From Paenibacillus mendelii (lineage in GTDB: Bacteria; Bacillota; Bacilli; Paenibacillales; Paenibacillaceae): a DNA stretch of 64,000 nt. The notes under the pieces were generated by a model. That model did not search any database. It was not told the origin of the DNA and saw only the letters and a program-made list of their open reading frames with translations. This document shows, piece after piece, positions 59,877 to 64,000 of the stretch. Position numbers and translations under genes: made by a program. Position 1 is the stretch's first letter. Each line of letters starts with the position of its first letter. The stretch is from contig NZ_JANHOF010000008.1 of the NCBI RefSeq assembly GCF_024498075.1, positions 186,001 through 250,000 on the forward strand. The letters are read 5' to 3'.

Positions 59877-60494
59877 TTATAGCGTCGTCACCGTCACATG
59901 ACGGCCATCGAGCGATACCGCGCCCGATGCGATCCGTTGAACGACCCAAGGGAACACCTCTTGTTCTACCGCATGAATGCGAAGAGCAAGCGTCGCTTCC
60001 GTGTCGCCGTCCAACACCTCTACGGTCCGCTGAGCAATGATCGGCCCCGTATCCATACCGCCATCGACGAAGTGAACCGTGACGCCCGTCACTTTCACCC
60101 CATAGTCCAAGGCTTGCTTAATTCCGCCAACACCCGGAAAAGTTGGCAGCAGTGCCGGATGAATATTGATCATCCGTCCCGCGAACGCATCGACCATCAC
60201 CGGCGTCAGGATGCGCATATAACCGGCCAGCACCACCAGCCCGATATCACGCCGCTCAAGCTCCGCCAAGATTTCCCGTTCATAGGCTTCACGAGATGCA
60301 TACTCCTTAGGCCGAAATAGGAAGGTATCCACGCCAGCCTGCCGAGCGCGTTCCACGACAGGCGCCTCCGGCTTGTCACAAACAAGAAGCTCGAGGCTTG
60401 CGCCCTCGAGCCGGTCTTGTTGTGCCGCATCCGCCAATGCCTGGAAGTTCGTGCCTTGTCCCGAGGCGAACACCGCGATGCGAAGCCCTGCCAT
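59877..60494 (-). CDS. purN: Phosphoribosylglycinamide formyltransferase
   Basis: A 205-residue enzyme that formylates GAR with 10-formyl-THF. FASGQGTNFQAL, the catalytic Asn-His pair in INIHPALLPTFPG and the Asp in VDGGMDTGPII are present. ATG 60494 overlaps the last base of the purM stop (TAATG), so translation is coupled. 145 bases separate it from purH. Confidence 0.97.
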   Translation of the reverse strand: MAGLRIAVFASGQGTNFQALADAAQQDRLEGASLELLVCDKPEAPVVERARQAGVDTFLFRPKEYASREAYEREILAELERRDIGLVVLAGYMRILTPVMVDAFAGRMINIHPALLPTFPGVGGIKQALDYGVKVTGVTVHFVDGGMDTGPIIAQRTVEVLDGDTEATLALRIHAVEQEVFPWVVQRIASGAVSLDGRHVTVTTL

Positions 60495-61537
60495 TACACA
60501 TCCGCTCCAGTGAACGTCACAATACGGCTTCCTTCGGTCACCGTACCGATCCGGTAAGCTTCTTCGCCAAGCTCGCGCGCCACGCGCAGCGCTTCCTCCG
60601 CTTGCTCCGCAGGTACGACGACGACCATGCCAACGCCCATATTAAAGGTTGTGAACATATCGCGGTTAGTAATCGAGCCTTTCTCCTGCATTAGCTTGAA
60701 GATCGGCTGTATCGGCCATGAGCCGTATTCGATTTCGACATTGACGCCTTCAGGCAGCACGCGCGGAATATTCTCGATAAAACCGCCGCCCGTAATATGC
60801 GCCATGCCCTTCACTTGTACCTGCTTGATCAGCTCAAGCACCGATTTCACGTAAATACGCGTCGGTTCCAGCACGACATCGCCAAGCTTCTTGCCATCAA
60901 GGGCAGACAATACCTCGTCCAAGCTGTAACCCGCTTGCTCGAGCAGCAGCCGGCGTACGAGCGAGAAGCCGTTGCTGTGAATACCGCTGGACGCAAGGCC
61001 GATAACCGCATCGCCTGCGGCAATCGTCTTGCCGTCGATAATATTCTTCTTATCGACGATGCCCACGGTGAAGCCTGCGATATCGTACTCATCGCCGCCG
61101 TACATGCCCGGCATCTCCGCCGTCTCGCCGCCGATCAGAGCACATCCGGACTGCAAGCAGCCATCGGAGATCCCTTTGACGATCGCTTCGATTTTCTCCG
61201 GCACGACCTTCCCGCAAGCGAGATAATCCAGGAAAAAGAGCGGCTCCGCTCCCTGTACGATGATATCGTTCACGCACATCGCCACAGCATCGATGCCAAT
61301 CGTGTCATGCTTATCCATGGCAAAGGCGATTTTCAGCTTCGTGCCGACACCGTCGGTGCCGGAGACAAGAACCGGTTCCTCGTACTTGTCCTTGTTCAGT
61401 CCGAACAGTCCGCCGAATCCGCCAAGATCCGTGAGCACTTCGGGGCGGAACGTCTTCTTCACGTGCTTCTTCATCCGTTCGACCGCTTCGTTGCCCGCCG
61501 CGATATCGACACCGGCTTGTTTGTACGCTTCTGCCAC
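60494..61537 (-). CDS. purM: Phosphoribosylformylglycinamidine cyclo-ligase (AIR synthetase)
   Basis: A 347-residue enzyme closing the imidazole ring (FGAM to AIR). [13 protein letters not shown], the [11 protein letters not shown] loop and [14 protein letters not shown] are typical. The start was set at GTG 61537 ([12 protein letters not shown]) because AAGGAG lies 8 bases upstream and family length then fits; GTG 61546 overlaps the ribosome binding site. purN follows with a one-base overlap. Confidence 0.97.
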   Translation of the reverse strand: MAEAYKQAGVDIAAGNEAVERMKKHVKKTFRPEVLTDLGGFGGLFGLNKDKYEEPVLVSGTDGVGTKLKIAFAMDKHDTIGIDAVAMCVNDIIVQGAEPLFFLDYLACGKVVPEKIEAIVKGISDGCLQSGCALIGGETAEMPGMYGGDEYDIAGFTVGIVDKKNIIDGKTIAAGDAVIGLASSGIHSNGFSLVRRLLLEQAGYSLDEVLSALDGKKLGDVVLEPTRIYVKSVLELIKQVQVKGMAHITGGGFIENIPRVLPEGVNVEIEYGSWPIQPIFKLMQEKGSITNRDMFTTFNMGVGMVVVVPAEQAEEALRVARELGEEAYRIGTVTEGSRIVTFTGADV

Positions 61538-61734
61538 TGTGGTCACTCCTTAATAGTTGTTGCAGGACCCGCCTGATCTCCTTGCCTCATGAAGATCAAG
61601 CGCCGCTTGCAATCGCAAAGCGTTCACCCGCTTATTTGATCCCGTGAAGGGTTAACGTTCTAAACCTAACTTCTCAATTGATTACGCCCGACGTTAGCGG
61701 TCCAGCACCATTAGCCGCATCCCGATCTGCGCGG

Positions 61735-63216
61735 TTAACAGCTGCAGCTCTTATCCGAGCTGAAATCGACCGGCGTCGGATAGTCGTTGTCGAAGCAGGC
61801 CATGCACATGCCGCGATTGTATTGTCCTTCATTGCCGCCGACCGACTCGATCAAGCCTTGATGAGTTAGGAAGGATAACGAGTCCGCATTGATGGCCTGG
61901 CGTATCTCTTCCACGGTCTTCTGGGAAGCGATCAGCTCCTTGCGGTCCGGCGTATCAATACCGTAATAACAAGGGTTCATGAAAGGTGGTGAAGTAATGC
62001 GTACATGCACTTCTGTCGCCCCCGCCTCACGAAGCAGGTTCACAATCCGCAAGGAGGTTGTGCCGCGAACGATCGAATCGTCGATCATGACGACGCGCTT
62101 GCCCTCAACGACCTTACGGACGGCCGACAGCTTCATCTTAACGCCTTTCTCACGAAGCTCCTGCGAAGGTTGAATGAAGGTACGACCCGTATATTTATTC
62201 TTGATGAGGCCCAGCTCGTAGGGAATGCCTGTCTGCTCGGCGTAACCGATCGCAGCCGAGATGCTTGAATCCGGCACTCCAGTTACGACGTCGGCGTCAA
62301 CGAACGCTTCGAGCGCCATCTTCTGCCCCATCCGCTTCCGCGAGGAATGAAGATTAATCCCGTTAATATCGCTGTCCGGACGCGCAAAATAAATATATTC
62401 CATCGCGCAGGTCGCGCGGCGCTCAAGCTCCACAAACCGGTCTTCCCGTAAGCCGTCCCGGTCCAGTACCAGCATCTCGCCCGGCTGAACATCGCGCTCA
62501 TAGACAGCGCCGACCGTTTCCAGCGCGCAGGTCTCGGATGCGAAGACGTAACCGTCGCCGAGCTTGCCCATAACAAGCGGACGGAGACCGTGCGAATCGG
62601 AAGCGACGAGCAGCTTGTCGTTGGTCATAATCAGGAATGCAAAGCCGCCGACAAGACGCTGCAGCGCATCCTTGGCTGCTCCTACGAAATCCTTGCTCGA
62701 ACGCGCGATCAAATGTGCGATAACTTCCGTATCGCTTGTCGTTTGGAAGATCGATCCCAAGTTCTCGAGCTCTTCCCGGATCCCTGGCGCATTCACGATG
62801 TTGCCGTTCGTCGCAATTGCGAGGTCACCGGCGCGGTATTTGAATACGAGCGGCTGCGCATTCGCAAGCTTACTCTCTCCCGCGGTCGAATAACGGACGT
62901 GACCGATTGCCATGTTGCCTACAAGCGTATCCAGCTTATCCTGGTCGAAAACCTCTTTCACAAGGCCCATGTTGCGATGATAGTTAAATAAGCCGCCTTG
63001 TTCCAGATCAACGGTACAAATTCCCGCGCTTTCCTCACCCCGGTGCTGGAGCGCATGCAAGCCATAGTAAGCGAGAGTGGAAGCGTGCGGGATGTTATAC
63101 ACCCCGAACACTCCGCATTCTTCACGCAGCTTGTCAAATATGTCGTCTCGTCCTATTCCCTCATTATAATGAGAGCCTGTCCACAGCTTCGGAAGCTGCA
63201 TCACTTCATCAGACAT
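61735..63216 (-). CDS. purF: Amidophosphoribosyltransferase
   Basis: A 493-residue glutamine PRPP amidotransferase, the first committed step. The catalytic N-terminal Cys (ECGVFGVY) is residue 34, so the propeptide to be removed is 33 residues, longer than the 11 of B. subtilis. Motifs: [21 protein letters not shown], the PRPP loop [14 protein letters not shown], and C-terminal FeS cysteines ([21 protein letters not shown]). ATG 63216 lies inside the 3' end of purL (16-base overlap). 197 bases separate it from purM. Confidence 0.97.
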   Translation of the reverse strand: MSDEVMQLPKLWTGSHYNEGIGRDDIFDKLREECGVFGVYNIPHASTLAYYGLHALQHRGEESAGICTVDLEQGGLFNYHRNMGLVKEVFDQDKLDTLVGNMAIGHVRYSTAGESKLANAQPLVFKYRAGDLAIATNGNIVNAPGIREELENLGSIFQTTSDTEVIAHLIARSSKDFVGAAKDALQRLVGGFAFLIMTNDKLLVASDSHGLRPLVMGKLGDGYVFASETCALETVGAVYERDVQPGEMLVLDRDGLREDRFVELERRATCAMEYIYFARPDSDINGINLHSSRKRMGQKMALEAFVDADVVTGVPDSSISAAIGYAEQTGIPYELGLIKNKYTGRTFIQPSQELREKGVKMKLSAVRKVVEGKRVVMIDDSIVRGTTSLRIVNLLREAGATEVHVRITSPPFMNPCYYGIDTPDRKELIASQKTVEEIRQAINADSLSFLTHQGLIESVGGNEGQYNRGMCMACFDNDYPTPVDFSSDKSCSC

Positions 63217-64000
63217 GGAATCGCATCCTTCCAAACCTTCTCCAGTTGTTCTACCGGCGCTGTAATGCCCGGTTTGCCGTTGATGTTAAGGGTCAATGCG
63301 CTGCCGCGTACGACGCCGATCTCTGCGTTCGGTACGCCCTTCTCTGTCAACAATGCCGTCAATTTCGCAGCTTGCTCCGGTTTGGCCGATAGCAGAATCC
63401 GCGATTGCGATTCGCTGAACAGTGCCGCATCCGCACGAAGCGAGGTCGTTACATTCACATCGGCGCCCAGCTTGCCGCTGATGCACGATTCCGCAAGCGC
63501 AACGGCTAGGCCGCCCTCAGACAAGTCATGCGCGGAAGCGACGAGTCCTTGCTGAATAGCTTCAAGCACGCCGCTAAGCAGCTTCTTCTCGGTTGCAAGC
63601 TCGATCTGCGGCGGACGTCCTTCCGACTTGCCCTGCATAACATACTGCAGCTCGCTGCCGCCCAGCTCGTGCTTCGTTTCGCCGAGCAGAATGATGACGT
63701 CGCCTTCGGATTTGAAGCCTTGCGTCGTAATGTGGTCCACATCATGCACGAGTCCAACCATGCCGATTACCGGCGTTGGATAAATCGCGCCTTTCGCATT
63801 CTCGTTATACAGGGAGACGTTGCCGCCGATAACCGGTGTATCCAGCACGCGGCAAGCATCGGAGATTCCGTCTGCTGCCTTCTCGATCTGCCAGAATACT
63901 TCCGGCTTCTCCGGACTGCCGAAGTTCAGGTTATCCGTAATGGCCAGCGGCTCAGCTCCCGAACAGACGATATTACGTGCTGCTTCAGCAACAGCAATGC
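63201..64000 (-). CDS. purL: Phosphoribosylformylglycinamidine synthase large subunit, C-terminal part
   Basis: At least 266 residues are open from the window edge to the stop at 63201. The edge codons read [20 protein letters not shown], followed by [16 protein letters not shown] and [14 protein letters not shown], then [17 protein letters not shown], all PurL signatures of the AIRS-like C-terminal domain. It converts FGAR to FGAM with the PurS and PurQ subunits, which would lie to the right with the operon promoter. Its end overlaps purF. Confidence 0.96.
   Translation of the reverse strand, partial: IAVAEAARNIVCSGAEPLAITDNLNFGSPEKPEVFWQIEKAADGISDACRVLDTPVIGGNVSLYNENAKGAIYPTPVIGMVGLVHDVDHITTQGFKSEGDVIILLGETKHELGGSELQYVMQGKSEGRPPQIELATEKKLLSGVLEAIQQGLVASAHDLSEGGLAVALAESCISGKLGADVNVTTSLRADAALFSESQSRILLSAKPEQAAKLTALLTEKGVPNAEIGVVRGSALTLNINGKPGITAPVEQLEKVWKDAIPCLMK

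Overview
The window looks like chromosomal DNA of a spore-forming Firmicute of the Paenibacillaceae (Paenibacillus or a close relative). The pointers are the Bacillus-type purine order purL-F-M-N-H-D, yerC/yerB/dagK/rlmD-type genes that sit near the pur operon in Bacillus subtilis, SLH-domain surface proteins, several CUT1-type sugar ABC importers without their own ATPase, strong AGGAGG ribosome binding sites and frequent GTG/TTG starts. No rRNA, tRNA or CRISPR array was recognised. The genus is an inference.

Layout. 1-10 kb is an accessory region: the N-terminal part of a large secreted protein with 81-residue InlB-type repeats, an SDR oxidoreductase, an AT-rich run of five small minus-strand ORFs of unknown function, a decayed large serine recombinase, a fibro-slime/SLH surface protein fused at its 3' end to the recombinase remnant, and the C-terminal scrap of a tyrosine recombinase. 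10-17.8 kb holds core genes (rlmD, dagK, a CbiX-like chelatase, yerC), a protein with a very basic tail, an aldo/keto reductase, a 64-bp minisatellite and a DUF559-like nuclease. 17.85-18.70 kb is an eight-unit, 114-bp tandem array in which every unit carries two perfect hairpins.

18.7-32.6 kb is the functional centre: a divergent muropeptide/MurNAc salvage locus. The minus arm reads namZ, GNAT, sugar-binding lipoprotein, two permeases, PIG-L deacetylase, beta-lactamase-fold hydrolase, RpiR/MurR-type regulator. The plus arm reads BadF-type amino-sugar kinase, murQ, DgaE-like PLP enzyme, amidohydrolase. The 364-bp space between the arms holds two good promoters, two near-identical palindromes (one lying on a -35 box) and a cre-like site. 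The hydrolases NamZ and the AmiE-like protein lack signal peptides, so I infer that muropeptides or MurNAc sugars enter through the ABC importer and are taken apart in the cytoplasm. The DgaE/amidohydrolase pair suggests an extra amino-sugar branch.

32.8-42.7 kb holds a Pit phosphate transporter with its DUF47 partner behind a possible PhoP box, YerB, a tiny membrane protein, a two-component system whose response regulator has an unusual ~185-residue linker, a VCBS-like lipoprotein, a polysaccharide deacetylase and cysK. 42.8-52.6 kb is a second carbohydrate locus: a membrane-bound AraC regulator followed by an operon for an FAD oxidoreductase, a GH36 alpha-galactosidase-like enzyme, two permeases and a binding lipoprotein. 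52.7-55.8 kb has an Fsr-like MFS exporter and a copper-amine-oxidase-N-domain protein. A second 114-bp array (55.94-56.58 kb) shares the hairpin core, period and even reading phase of the first, and precedes the pur operon end (purD, H, N, M, F and partial L), which runs off the right edge.
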